Origin: Actinobacteria bacterium UBA7422
GTDB lineage: Bacteria > Actinomycetota > Actinomycetes > S36-B12
DNA length: 15,728 nt
Reading direction: 5' to 3'
Assembly: GCA_002469525.1 (NCBI GenBank)
Contig: DKME01000109.1
Span: forward strand, 4,916 to 20,643
Of this stretch, positions 1 through 7,220 are shown in pieces (position 1 is the stretch's first letter; every line of letters starts with the position of its first letter). Below the pieces are notes generated by a model. That model searched no databases. It worked only from the letters and a program-made list of their open reading frames with translations, and was not told the origin of the DNA. The position numbers and the translations under genes are program-made.

Positions 1-1068
1 CAAGCGGGAATAGCGGCAGCCGTTACTTTTGCGCTCTTCATAGGGATTGGTACCCAAATATTTCCCGGACTAAGTTGGTTTGACACATTCAACTCAACGC
101 GGGAAATGAACCTCAGCGATTTCGCCAGTAGTGATTTGGTGTGGTTGCGAGATATTTCCCTGCTGGTCCCCTTCGCCGTCCTACTCATCACGATTACAGC
201 CTGGTGGCGAGATAAATCAAGTGCTCCCTACCGGCTTGCACTTGTGCTCTCCAGTGTCAGCGTGACCTTCATGTTGGTGTTCTCCCCCCTCATGGGTGGA
301 ATCGCGTTGGAGGCACCCATGTATCAATCCATGCTCTGGCCACCGGCCATGATCGCTTTCGCACTCGTCTTCGCTGAACGGATTTCCCTGGACTCACCAA
401 GAACAAAAGCCATGGCACTTGCAGGGATCGCGGTGATATTGGCCACCGGATTCACCCAACCAACGCTGGCATTCGCCATTGGAATTCCCATTGCAATCGG
501 TGCCGTTGCACTATCACTTATGGGAATCAATAAATCAGTTTCATCGGTTATTGTTTTTGTCGTCGTTGCGAGCACCTTCCAACTACTACAAAATTCGCGC
601 ACCGACCTTGGGCTTTACTACCTCAGCCCGTACGCCTGGGCGTTCGCCCCAAATCCCATTGAAGAAAAAATCACAACGGCAATTGACGTTCAACAATGGC
701 TGCTGGAGAACACCACCAACCAAGACCAGATTCTTACCTGGGTGGACGGCAGCTGGACCCAAGGCGACCGCGAGCTCTACGCCGTGGCAGCCATGCAACT
801 CTGGGGTGAGAACCGGTTCACCCTGGAACCAACCGTAGACGACTACGCCCGCGCGATCCTCGAACGCACCAACCCCAGCGTGATTGCCCTGTACGGGCGC
901 AGCCAGCGGGCGATTGACACCATGCTCGCTTCCCTCAATGCGAACAACACCCCAACCTCAGCACCGCAGTGCCTTGAATTCGATTGGCCCCAGGCCAGCA
1001 ACTCGAATTTCCCCGCCGACTCCGGGATCGTGTGCCTGACCCGGCTGACCTCACAACAGGCGAGGTGA
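1..1068 (+). CDS. Polytopic membrane protein, 3' part (possible GT-C-type glycosyltransferase)
   Basis: The reading frame is open from the first base to TGA at 1066-1068, so this is the last 355 residues of a longer protein. The Met codon at 106 is internal and not needed as a start. Numbering from the window edge, hydrophobic segments lie near residues 3-20, 54-68, 79-103, 111-125, 137-174 (probably two helices) and 178-195. A soluble tail of about 155 residues follows, rich in Trp, Asn and Gln, and containing ILTWVDGSW and a late FDWPQ stretch. Many helices followed by a C-terminal extracytoplasmic domain fit integral-membrane GT-C glycosyltransferases. The catalytic N-terminal loops are outside the window, so this function is a guess. 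Being convergent with the catabolic operon, it is probably unrelated to it. Confidence is high that it is a gene and low for the function. Confidence 0.8.
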   Translation, partial: QAGIAAAVTFALFIGIGTQIFPGLSWFDTFNSTREMNLSDFASSDLVWLRDISLLVPFAVLLITITAWWRDKSSAPYRLALVLSSVSVTFMLVFSPLMGGIALEAPMYQSMLWPPAMIAFALVFAERISLDSPRTKAMALAGIAVILATGFTQPTLAFAIGIPIAIGAVALSLMGINKSVSSVIVFVVVASTFQLLQNSRTDLGLYYLSPYAWAFAPNPIEEKITTAIDVQQWLLENTTNQDQILTWVDGSWTQGDRELYAVAAMQLWGENRFTLEPTVDDYARAILERTNPSVIALYGRSQRAIDTMLASLNANNTPTSAPQCLEFDWPQASNSNFPADSGIVCLTRLTSQQAR

Positions 1069-1082
1069 AGTCGCCCTCGTTG

Positions 1083-2549
1083 TTAGGAACGTTCAGTGGG
1101 TCGGGAAAGGTACTGGCCCACCGGAACTCCGGAAATTTGACCCTCGCTGAGGACGTGGTTTCCCCGAACAAAAGTATCAGTGACCTTGGCCGTAAGTTCG
1201 AATCCTTCAAAGGGGGTGTACTCCTGCGCCGACTCGGAATCCTCGGCCCGCACGGTCCACGTGACCTTCGGATCAACGAGCGCAATGTCCGCGTCGTATC
1301 CGGCTGCGATGACGCCTTTCGTGTGAAGTCCAAACCGCTCGGCAGGATTATGGCTGGTAAGAGCGGCGATCCGGTCGTACCCCAATCCACGCTTTGAGCC
1401 TTCTGTGACCATTCCCGCGAGGAGGTATTCGGTGCCACCAAAACCGGATTTCGCTACAAAAATATCGTCGCGAGGTTCACCGAATTTCATTTCATCTTTG
1501 CAACACGCATGATCGCTGACAACCCAATCGATGTCACCCTTCATGACGTGATCCCACAGTGCTTCAACGTCCTCACGGGGTCGCAGCGGCGGATTCACTT
1601 TGCCACCGAGACCACTCGCGGTGTGAATATCAGCGAGAAGGTGGCCAATGGTTACTTCCCTGCGGAAATTGACGTGCGGAAAAGTCTGTTGCATCAACAT
1701 TGCCGCTTCGAGTGCTTTAGCGCTCGTCAAATGCAAAAGATTGATGTTGGGCAGGTTCGTCTCGTGCGCGAGATAGGACGCGATGGTGATCGCAAGGCCT
1801 TCTGAGTGAGGTGGCCGCGAATGGTGATAGGCCTCGAGCCCGGTGTATTGGCCTGACTCCTCGACAATTTTGGTGTACGCCGTCATGATTTCCGCTGTTT
1901 CACAGTGCAGGCTCAATGAAATATCGTTAGCAAGATCCGGATACATTTCCCGAGCTTTCTGGATTCCGCGCATCACGAACTCGAAGTGAGCGAGGTCGTA
2001 CCTCTCGCCTTCGGGGATCATCAGGAAATCATTTTGACTCGTTGAACGACCGTGTAGACCGTGGCTGCCATAGAACATGAAAATTTTGAAACTCGTGACC
2101 CCGTCACGCGAAATAATCTCGGGGATTTCATCAATGTGGCTACTCATCATGGGCGCGAGGTGAAATGCATAGTCAACATAGGAGCGGCCATCACAGGCCG
2201 AGAGAACGTCCGGCATGAACTCCGAATAAGGACCGCCTTTGTTCAGGTAGTACTGACCCGTTCGGATATAGGTGATCGCTGAGGTGACCCCGCCCTGGGC
2301 GCAGGCCCGACTCTCTGTGGCTGCATCTTCAGCTAGAGGGTTGTAGATGCCCCAATGCTCGTGTGCGTCCACGACTCCGGGGAATGCCAGCCGGCCTTTT
2401 CCATCGATAATTTCTGTCGCACCAGAGGTATCAATACCAGGAGCAACCTCAACGATCTTTCCACCGGCGATTGCGATATCAGCATCAATGGGATCTGCTG
2501 AGTCATGACGAATCACTTTGACATTGGTTATCACTCTATCGAAATTCAC
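1083..2549 (-). CDS. Dihydropyrimidinase/hydantoinase-like cyclic amidohydrolase
   Basis: This 488-residue protein belongs to the D-hydantoinase, dihydropyrimidinase and allantoinase group, cytoplasmic metal enzymes that hydrolyse cyclic amides or imides. The full binuclear metal set is visible: His63 and His65 in DAHEHWG, the lysine expected to be carboxylated at 155 (SFKIF), His215 (LSLHCET), His273 (LLHLTS) and Asp346 (VVSDHA). SRPP at 244-247 and KVNPPLR at 317-323 match family substrate-loop positions. The length fits an intact enzyme. The start is GTG at 2547-2549, preceded by a GAAGGGA-type ribosome site, and only 2 bp follow the stop of the upstream NTF2-fold gene. It is the last gene of the nine-gene operon. 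Its substrate cannot be read from sequence. A cyclic imide, hydantoin or dihydropyrimidine analogue is likely, and the surrounding CoA genes argue against simple pyrimidine salvage. Confidence 0.92.
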   Translation of the reverse strand: MNFDRVITNVKVIRHDSADPIDADIAIAGGKIVEVAPGIDTSGATEIIDGKGRLAFPGVVDAHEHWGIYNPLAEDAATESRACAQGGVTSAITYIRTGQYYLNKGGPYSEFMPDVLSACDGRSYVDYAFHLAPMMSSHIDEIPEIISRDGVTSFKIFMFYGSHGLHGRSTSQNDFLMIPEGERYDLAHFEFVMRGIQKAREMYPDLANDISLSLHCETAEIMTAYTKIVEESGQYTGLEAYHHSRPPHSEGLAITIASYLAHETNLPNINLLHLTSAKALEAAMLMQQTFPHVNFRREVTIGHLLADIHTASGLGGKVNPPLRPREDVEALWDHVMKGDIDWVVSDHACCKDEMKFGEPRDDIFVAKSGFGGTEYLLAGMVTEGSKRGLGYDRIAALTSHNPAERFGLHTKGVIAAGYDADIALVDPKVTWTVRAEDSESAQEYTPFEGFELTAKVTDTFVRGNHVLSEGQISGVPVGQYLSRPTERS

Positions 2550-2551
2550 TT

Positions 2552-2968
2552 CTATTTCCCTTCACTTGTTACATGGATGATGCCGTTCTCTGCAAGGTCG
2601 TTCCACACTTCTTGCCGCACAATAAGGTCGTTTCGGATGGTGAAGATGTCGACATATCGGACGTCGGCGAATGCCGTACCGTCATTGTTTTCACCAAAGA
2701 GGGTGCCAATACTTGTTACCACCTGCTCGCGGTCACCGTTCGCATTTGTGTGTTCAGCAACGAAATAGCGAATGCGATTTTTACGAACCCACGCGTAACG
2801 ACCCTTGGATGCCGCCGCCATGTCATGGAGACCGGCATAACGCCTGTCACCGGGAAAGATAATGTCGACGTCGGCTGCGAGATAAGTGCTGGCCTCATCG
2901 AGTTGACGGTCCTCGCAAAGTTGCAGAAACGTGTCGATCATGATCTCAGCACTCTCCGGATCTGTCAC
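2552..2968 (-). CDS. NTF2/SnoaL-fold small protein (possible isomerase or dehydratase)
   Basis: A 138-residue soluble protein with the layout of the NTF2-like superfamily. An N-terminal helical region (residues about 6-30, with FLQLCEDRQLDEA) leads to a strand ending in DIIFPG. The second half is made of long strands ending in RYVDIFTIRNDLIVRQEVWND. Known members include ketosteroid isomerase, scytalone dehydratase, polyketide cyclases and non-enzymatic proteins, so the fold alone does not give a reaction. GTG at 2968 is chosen because GTGA overlaps the TGA of the preceding muconolactone-isomerase-like gene (shared bases 2965-2968), implying translational coupling. Lying between two enzyme genes of a catabolic operon, it may carry out an isomerisation or dehydration (inference). 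It ends in TAG at 2552-2554. Confidence 0.8.
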   Translation of the reverse strand: MTDPESAEIMIDTFLQLCEDRQLDEASTYLAADVDIIFPGDRRYAGLHDMAAASKGRYAWVRKNRIRYFVAEHTNANGDREQVVTSIGTLFGENNDGTAFADVRYVDIFTIRNDLIVRQEVWNDLAENGIIHVTSEGK

Positions 2969-3276
2969 TCTTCTTCTCCCTCCGGAACGATCCCTAACAG
3001 TTTGGGGTCATTGACATGTTGGGCGAGTGCGTGAACGGTGACGTCCATCCAGGGGTAAAGAGGCAACGACGAAATTTTTTCGTGAAGTTCGGTTGCATCT
3101 TTCACTTCCCAGAGCGCCCAGTTAGCCCACCGACCCGGAACACGCCAGAGCCGGCGCTGGTACCCCTGACGCGCCAGCTCCTGGCCACGCAGCAACTCGG
3201 CGGCAAAGAGACGCTCCTTTTCGGCTGGATCTGCATCTGGTGGCCAGTTGATTTCAATGTTCACGAGAAATTCCAC
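2965..3276 (-). CDS. Muconolactone delta-isomerase-like protein (MIase family)
   Basis: This 103-residue protein matches the ferredoxin-like muconolactone isomerase family along its whole length: MEFLVNIEI at the start, RLWRVPGRWANWALWEV at 41-57, ELHEKISSLPLYPWMD at 63-78, and a final LAQH. Classical CatC (about 96 residues) shifts the double bond of muconolactone in the beta-ketoadipate pathway as a decamer. No catechol dioxygenase, muconate cycloisomerase or enol-lactone hydrolase is present here, so this copy probably acts on another unsaturated lactone or acid (inference). The C-terminus is extended by a short acidic tail (EGEEE). The start is GTG at 3274-3276, supported by AAAGGAG at 3283-3289 with a six-base spacer, since no ATG fits. 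The 48-bp gap to the upstream SDR gene is the widest within this operon. Confidence 0.88.
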   Translation of the reverse strand: MEFLVNIEINWPPDADPAEKERLFAAELLRGQELARQGYQRRLWRVPGRWANWALWEVKDATELHEKISSLPLYPWMDVTVHALAQHVNDPKLLGIVPEGEEE

Positions 3277-3282
3277 TACACA

Positions 3283-3289
3283 CTCCTTT
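3283..3289 (-). promoter_or_regulatory. Shine-Dalgarno site deciding the GTG start of the MIase-like gene
   Basis: On the minus strand this reads AAAGGAG, six bases before the GTG at 3276. The strong pairing sequence supports the GTG start of a reading frame that has no suitable ATG. It also allows independent translation after the 48-bp gap that breaks the run of overlapping genes. Confidence 0.7.
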
Positions 3290-3324
3290 GATGGGGATGG
3301 CTAAATGCAAGGCAGGCACCTTGG

Positions 3325-4107
3325 TTACGGAATTGCACGGCGACGTCCTGTATCGAGCAACAGAGTCGATCCATGAAGAGCACCGGCGTGCGGATCGGCC
3401 AGAGCGGCAACCGCCCAGGCAACTTCCTCAGTGGTCGTGAGTCTTCCCAAAGGACTTTTAGCTGTCGCACTTTTTCGGATTTCTTCCACCGCGACTCCGC
3501 GACGCTCTGCCTCAGCCGCAGCGAGAGCATCCCACCTCGGTGTCTCGACCGGACCTGGCGCGACCACGTGAATTCGCCAACCGGCGTGCGGAAGAGTCTC
3601 CTGCAGTTGACGCACAGCGTTGGCCTGCGCTGCGTTGGCGATCCCACTGGTGGCGGCATCGGGGATCGGGTCGAAAGCGAGGTTCCCACCGATTACAACG
3701 ACCGGCGCCAGGTCAGGGCCCGCAGCGGGTTGTAGCGAGCGCAGGCATCGCAACAGTCCGCCCACTTTGACGTCAACCGCCGCAAGAATCGCTTCCGGTG
3801 ATGCGTGATCGATTCCTCCCGCGGTAGGAGCGGCGGGGGTATACACGAGCATTCGCACCGGACCAGTGTGCGCGGCAAGCCGTGCCACGTCATCGTCTTG
3901 TGTGACATCGCAGGTGATCACGCGCGAGTCAGGTACGTGCGCGTGGAGTTCTTCTAAAGGCTCCCGGCCCCGGCCAACAAGAACGAGTGAGTGACCTTCG
4001 CGGGCAAGTCTGCGGGAAATTACCGCGCCCAAATCCCCCGCTGCGCCGACGACGACCGTGCAGCCGGGAGCGTGTGCGCTCGCCAGATCGTTTTCACCTG
4101 CGGTCAT
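3325..4107 (-). CDS. Divergent short-chain dehydrogenase/reductase-fold protein lacking the usual YxxxK
   Basis: A 260-residue protein with SDR architecture. Strand VVVGAAGDLG at 18-27 carries a GxxGxxG nucleotide motif (Gly21, Gly24, Gly27) rather than classical TGxxxGxG. DV at 67-68 sits at the adenine-contact position, APGPVETPRW at 183-192 matches the usual PG loop, and TTEEVAWAVAAL at 224-235 is the typical late helix. The region expected to hold the catalytic Ser and YxxxK reads VVIGGNLAF then SGIANAAQANAVRQL (154-168), so I see no catalytic Tyr or Lys. It may bind NAD(P) without classical hydride chemistry or use other residues. ATG at 4107 overlaps the TGA of the upstream MmgE/PrpD gene (ATGA, 4104-4107). 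It belongs to the nine-gene operon. The fold is well supported and the activity is unknown. Confidence 0.85.
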   Translation of the reverse strand: MTAGENDLASAHAPGCTVVVGAAGDLGAVISRRLAREGHSLVLVGRGREPLEELHAHVPDSRVITCDVTQDDDVARLAAHTGPVRMLVYTPAAPTAGGIDHASPEAILAAVDVKVGGLLRCLRSLQPAAGPDLAPVVVIGGNLAFDPIPDAATSGIANAAQANAVRQLQETLPHAGWRIHVVAPGPVETPRWDALAAAEAERRGVAVEEIRKSATAKSPLGRLTTTEEVAWAVAALADPHAGALHGSTLLLDTGRRRAIP

Positions 4108-5522
4108 CTGGGCTCACCACTTAGCAACTTGCCCACGGATCGAGGTGTGGTTTCACCGGTAACAAGTCCCGTTATCGTGTGAGCAAGTTCCTGGGCACGG
4201 CTCTCGTTGATGGATTGGTGCGCGTTGAGTGTGAACTTTGTTGCTAATTCCTCGGCAGATAGCGGGTTGTCCGGACCTCCTCTATTGGCAAGAACTTTCT
4301 CGATCACTTGGGAGCCATCAGCGAGAGTGGCCGTGAGAATCGCAGGGAACTGGTAGGGAAATATCGCATCGCATTCGGCGTTGGCTTCGCAGCTGACTTT
4401 GGCCGCCAACGCCAATCGGCGTGGATCAGACGCGGATTCATCGGTGAAATCTTCGTGAAAAAGTCCAAGCCCGTTGTCGGCATAGAAAGCACTTGCCACG
4501 GTGAAAGGTCCGCTGAAAGCTGCGTGATACCCGGAACGAGGACTGGCTTTTTCATTGGCCGGTTCAGCGATCGTACGCAAAACGGGTGTGGGAAGACCGA
4601 GGGTCAATGCGATAATTGAATCGGGATCAACACCGCGCGCTTTCATTGCTCGGGCTGCGTCAATGCCTGAGTGGGTGAAGTGATTGCAGGGGTAGGGCTT
4701 AATGAATAGGCGCTCCACAGCCCACTGGTCACCTAGGCCATCTGAGATCGCTGACAGATCAACCCGATCTCGTAGAAATGCTTGCAGGAAACCGAATCGT
4801 CCCTCGAGTATGGTCGGTGGGCCGGTCACACCGGCAGTGGCACTTTGGGCAGCAACGACTCCACCGTGGGCGGCCCAACCACAGTGAATTCTCTTCACCG
4901 TCCCACCCGTTCGATTGGCCTCCAGCAGTCCCGCGCCCATGCTGGCCGAAATCCCGATAGCCGACATCGTGGCGTCAATGGAATCCGACAGCAGCATTGA
5001 ACAGGCGACCGCTGATCCGATTGTTCCCGTGATGGATGTTGCATGAAGTCCGTACTCAAAGAACACCGAGTTGCCCAGTTCCTGGTCGTACCCTGCCATT
5101 CCCAGCCGGCAGGTCACCTCAATTCCCACGGCAATGGCATCTAATAACTCCGGCCCGCTGGCACCGCTGAGTTCCGCGGCAGCGAGAGCGGCGGGGACAA
5201 CAGATGCACTGGGGTGTAGCACGCTTGGAAGGTGGGTGTCATCAAAATCAAGGGCGTGCGCCATCGTGCCGTTTAAAAGGGCTGCATTCGGTGCCGCCGT
5301 TGCAGGTCCGCCAACAACACTCGCCTGCGGGTTCCCTCCCCACCCGGACACAACTGCCCGCATTTGGTCGACAACGGGAAGGTGGGCGGCACCTAAGGCA
5401 TTTCCCAGGGCATCGGTCACTCGTTGTGCTGTCGCTTCTCGCACCTGGGGGCTAAGACCATCAACTGAGACGCGCTGCGCGAGTTGAGCAATCTGCTGGG
5501 CGAGGGTGGGCGCGTTACTCAT
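4104..5522 (-). CDS. MmgE/PrpD family protein, copy 1 (canonical catalytic residues)
   Basis: A 472-residue cytoplasmic MmgE/PrpD protein. Family members include 2-methylcitrate dehydratase, cis-aconitate decarboxylase and iminodisuccinate epimerase, all acting on polycarboxylates. Family motifs run in order: HALDFDDTH at 89-97 with VLHPS (His103), GLHATSITG (His160), GGTVKRIHCGWAAHGG (Lys210) and KPYPCNHFTHSGIDAA (Lys275, His281, His284). These correspond to the active-site Asp, Thr, His and Lys positions known from cis-aconitate decarboxylase. The length is normal. ATG at 5522 overlaps the stop of the cyclase gene (ATGA), and its own stop overlaps the SDR start. It could dehydrate, isomerise, epimerise or decarboxylate the pathway acid before or after CoA activation. 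Its exact reaction cannot be chosen from motifs. Confidence 0.93.
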   Translation of the reverse strand: MSNAPTLAQQIAQLAQRVSVDGLSPQVREATAQRVTDALGNALGAAHLPVVDQMRAVVSGWGGNPQASVVGGPATAAPNAALLNGTMAHALDFDDTHLPSVLHPSASVVPAALAAAELSGASGPELLDAIAVGIEVTCRLGMAGYDQELGNSVFFEYGLHATSITGTIGSAVACSMLLSDSIDATMSAIGISASMGAGLLEANRTGGTVKRIHCGWAAHGGVVAAQSATAGVTGPPTILEGRFGFLQAFLRDRVDLSAISDGLGDQWAVERLFIKPYPCNHFTHSGIDAARAMKARGVDPDSIIALTLGLPTPVLRTIAEPANEKASPRSGYHAAFSGPFTVASAFYADNGLGLFHEDFTDESASDPRRLALAAKVSCEANAECDAIFPYQFPAILTATLADGSQVIEKVLANRGGPDNPLSAEELATKFTLNAHQSINESRAQELAHTITGLVTGETTPRSVGKLLSGEPR

Positions 5523-6349
5523 GAGCCGTTGTCTCCGAGAACAGCGATGGGCCTGGTAGGAGAACCCGTCCCACCGAGAATGTTGAGGGGGGCGAGAACA
5601 AACATGAACTCCGTGAGTTTCTCTTTGCTGGCTTGCTCAAGTCCCATGTGCTCGATGATGTTGATGCCTGACTCCACGAGCAGAACGTTGTGAGCTGGTA
5701 GCTCACTGTGGCCTTTGCCTGCTGGGATGTGTTCATAGGCTGTGCTGTCAGCGCCGGTGACAGAGATGCCTTTGTCTGCGAGCCATCGCGCGGCTGATGC
5801 GGTAGGTCCGGGAACCCCGTGGACTTGACCTAGATACGCGTCATGATCCCCGGAAAAATGCTGGCCCCAGCCGGTCCGAACAATCACAGCGTCACGTGGC
5901 TTGATTTCAACCTGCGCACGCTCACACGCACGTTCAAGGTCAGCGACCTCGATCGGGTAACCAGCAGGCAGGATCTCCTGATTCAACGTCGCTGGAATAT
6001 CAAGGAAAATTCCACGGGTTACCAGCGGTGTGAACTGATCAATCCCGTGGGAGATGAAGCGGCCGTTTTGAAATGCTTCCGTTACCGGTACGTCACCGTG
6101 GAGGTATCCCTTGAAGGAGACGTGCGCCAGCGCATCCGTGTGCGTTCCAACGTGCCCGCCGGTCACAATGATTTCATTTGCCGCGGAGGCGCCATCGGGT
6201 CGCACCATGTCACCGTGCCGGCGCAAGTAGGACAAACGAAAACCCGGGTGGTTCGGGGACGTCGGCATGCCCGCATGCATCGGTTGGGCTAAATCAACAA
6301 CTCGGGTTCCCCCTGAAATCGCATCAATGAGCGCGCGGGTGCTAGTCAT
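5519..6349 (-). CDS. Cyclase-family metal-dependent hydrolase (kynurenine formamidase/isatin hydrolase superfamily)
   Basis: A 276-residue protein of the cyclase family (Pfam PF04199 type), Mn- or Zn-dependent hydrolases that include bacterial kynurenine formamidase and isatin hydrolase. The hallmark HxGTHxDxxxH appears in GGHVGTHTDALAHVS. RVVDLAQPMHAGMPTSP near the N-terminus and DAVIVRTGWGQ in the middle are typical, and so is the late motif GADSTAYEH, followed by LLVESGINIIEHM. I place the start at ATG 6349, not at an in-frame codon 75 bases upstream. AGGAGG lies six bases before 6349, and the longer version would have a non-homologous leader inside the upstream lyase gene. It overlaps the lyase stop by 8 bp and the MmgE/PrpD start by 4 bp. 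It probably opens a cyclic amide or cleaves an N-acyl group. The substrate is unknown. Confidence 0.88.
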   Translation of the reverse strand: MTSTRALIDAISGGTRVVDLAQPMHAGMPTSPNHPGFRLSYLRRHGDMVRPDGASAANEIIVTGGHVGTHTDALAHVSFKGYLHGDVPVTEAFQNGRFISHGIDQFTPLVTRGIFLDIPATLNQEILPAGYPIEVADLERACERAQVEIKPRDAVIVRTGWGQHFSGDHDAYLGQVHGVPGPTASAARWLADKGISVTGADSTAYEHIPAGKGHSELPAHNVLLVESGINIIEHMGLEQASKEKLTEFMFVLAPLNILGGTGSPTRPIAVLGDNGS

Positions 6350-7220
6350 GGTGATCCTCCTTTGTGGAAGTTGTGGGTTCAGTAACTCCGTAGATGGCAG
6401 CGAGATCCATGACGCGTTGAGCACTTTTCACGATCGCCGGATCAATGAAACGTCCGTCTTCGAGAACCAGAACGGATGAAGACTTTGATGCGCTTTCATG
6501 AAATGACTCAGTAATTTCACGAGCGCGCGCTACGTCAGATGAGTGTGGGGTAAAAATTTCGTTGACAATCTGTATCTGACACGGGTGAATCACACTCCTA
6601 CCAAAAAACCCGGCTGCGCGTGCGTGTTCCGTTGATTGCCGCAATCCCGTGTCGTCTTTCAGGTCGACAAAAACACTCTGCGGGGGCGCGCCCAGCCCTG
6701 CAGCGCGGCTGGACGCAACAACCCGACCTCTGGCGTAACTGAGGTACGTGTCCTCGGTGATTCCCAGATCGGCTCGAAGATCAGCCTCTCCCAATCCGAG
6801 TGAACCAACTGTTTCACTGGCGGCAGCGAGGTCGTCACTCGCCTGCAGTCCCTTTGCGGACTCAATCAGAAGGTGAAGGCGGCAATTTTCGCCTAAGGAC
6901 TCGGATACTTTCCTGACCTCCACCGCGGACTCACACTTAGGAACGCGCACGTGTTGAACCTGTGCACGGGAAAGTTCCACTACTTCTTTGTCATGCCACG
7001 GGGTTCCCACCGCGTTAATTCGGACCACGATGGGGGCATCTGGATTACGTGCGATCACGGTGCACGCATGGCTGAGAGCTATCTCTTTGTTATTCGCATG
7101 CACTGAATCTTCAAGATCAATAATCACGCAGTCCGCTTCGCTGACAAGCGCTTTGTCGATTACATCGATCCGATCCCCCGGGACGTAAAGCCAACTTCGC
7201 CACAGGGCTGTACCGGTCAC
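6342..7220 (-). CDS. HpcH/HpaI aldolase / citrate lyase beta-like (CitE) CoA-ester lyase
   Basis: A 292-residue protein of the CitE/malyl-CoA lyase family, Mg-dependent enzymes that split 3-hydroxyacyl-CoA esters (citramalyl-, malyl- or 3-methylmalyl-CoA) into an acyl-CoA and an oxo-acid. Family motifs are RSWLYVPGDR at 8-17, DLEDSV at 35-40, VVRIN at 65-69, LLIESAKGL at 117-125 (Glu120), LGLGEADLRADLG at 141-153 (Asp147, metal) and GFFGRSVIHPCQI at 204-216. All main binding positions are present and the length is typical of stand-alone CitE-like lyases. Citrate lyase alpha and gamma genes are absent, so it is not citrate lyase. GTG at 7220 overlaps the CoA-transferase stop (GTGA, 7217-7220). 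Next to the CoA-transferase, it is the probable carbon-carbon cleavage step of the pathway (inference). Confidence 0.92.
   Translation of the reverse strand: MTGTALWRSWLYVPGDRIDVIDKALVSEADCVIIDLEDSVHANNKEIALSHACTVIARNPDAPIVVRINAVGTPWHDKEVVELSRAQVQHVRVPKCESAVEVRKVSESLGENCRLHLLIESAKGLQASDDLAAASETVGSLGLGEADLRADLGITEDTYLSYARGRVVASSRAAGLGAPPQSVFVDLKDDTGLRQSTEHARAAGFFGRSVIHPCQIQIVNEIFTPHSSDVARAREITESFHESASKSSSVLVLEDGRFIDPAIVKSAQRVMDLAAIYGVTEPTTSTKEDHHD
6356..6361 (-). promoter_or_regulatory. Shine-Dalgarno site deciding the cyclase start
   Basis: The minus strand reads AGGAGG six bases before the ATG at 6349, within AAAGGAGGATC. This near-perfect site sits inside the 3' end of the upstream lyase gene and settles the choice of start against the longer in-frame alternative beginning at 6424. 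Confidence 0.8.

Noticed and set aside
1059..1075. Possible bidirectional terminator hairpin (GGCGA ... TCGCC)
   Set aside because: Only five base pairs with a seven-base loop and no T-run on either strand. Too weak to annotate.
935..1441. Minus-strand open frame across the convergent junction
   Set aside because: It overlaps the ends of two well-supported genes in other frames and has no family features.
1083..2549. Reading the hydantoinase-like gene as part of reductive pyrimidine degradation
   Set aside because: No dihydropyrimidine dehydrogenase or beta-ureidopropionase/carbamoylase gene is present, and the neighbouring CoA enzymes point elsewhere.
2965..3276. Calling the MIase-like gene catC of a catechol (beta-ketoadipate) pathway
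   Set aside because: No catechol dioxygenase, muconate cycloisomerase or enol-lactone hydrolase is nearby. Only the family assignment is supported.
4104..5522. Naming copy 1 prpD (2-methylcitrate dehydratase) or cis-aconitate decarboxylase
   Set aside because: The catalytic positions are shared across the family, and no methylcitrate synthase or methylisocitrate lyase is present, so the reaction cannot be chosen.
6350..6424. Upstream in-frame start for the cyclase gene, adding 25 residues
   Set aside because: The extra residues lie inside the lyase gene, have no cyclase-family character, and the internal ATG at 6349 has AGGAGG six bases away.
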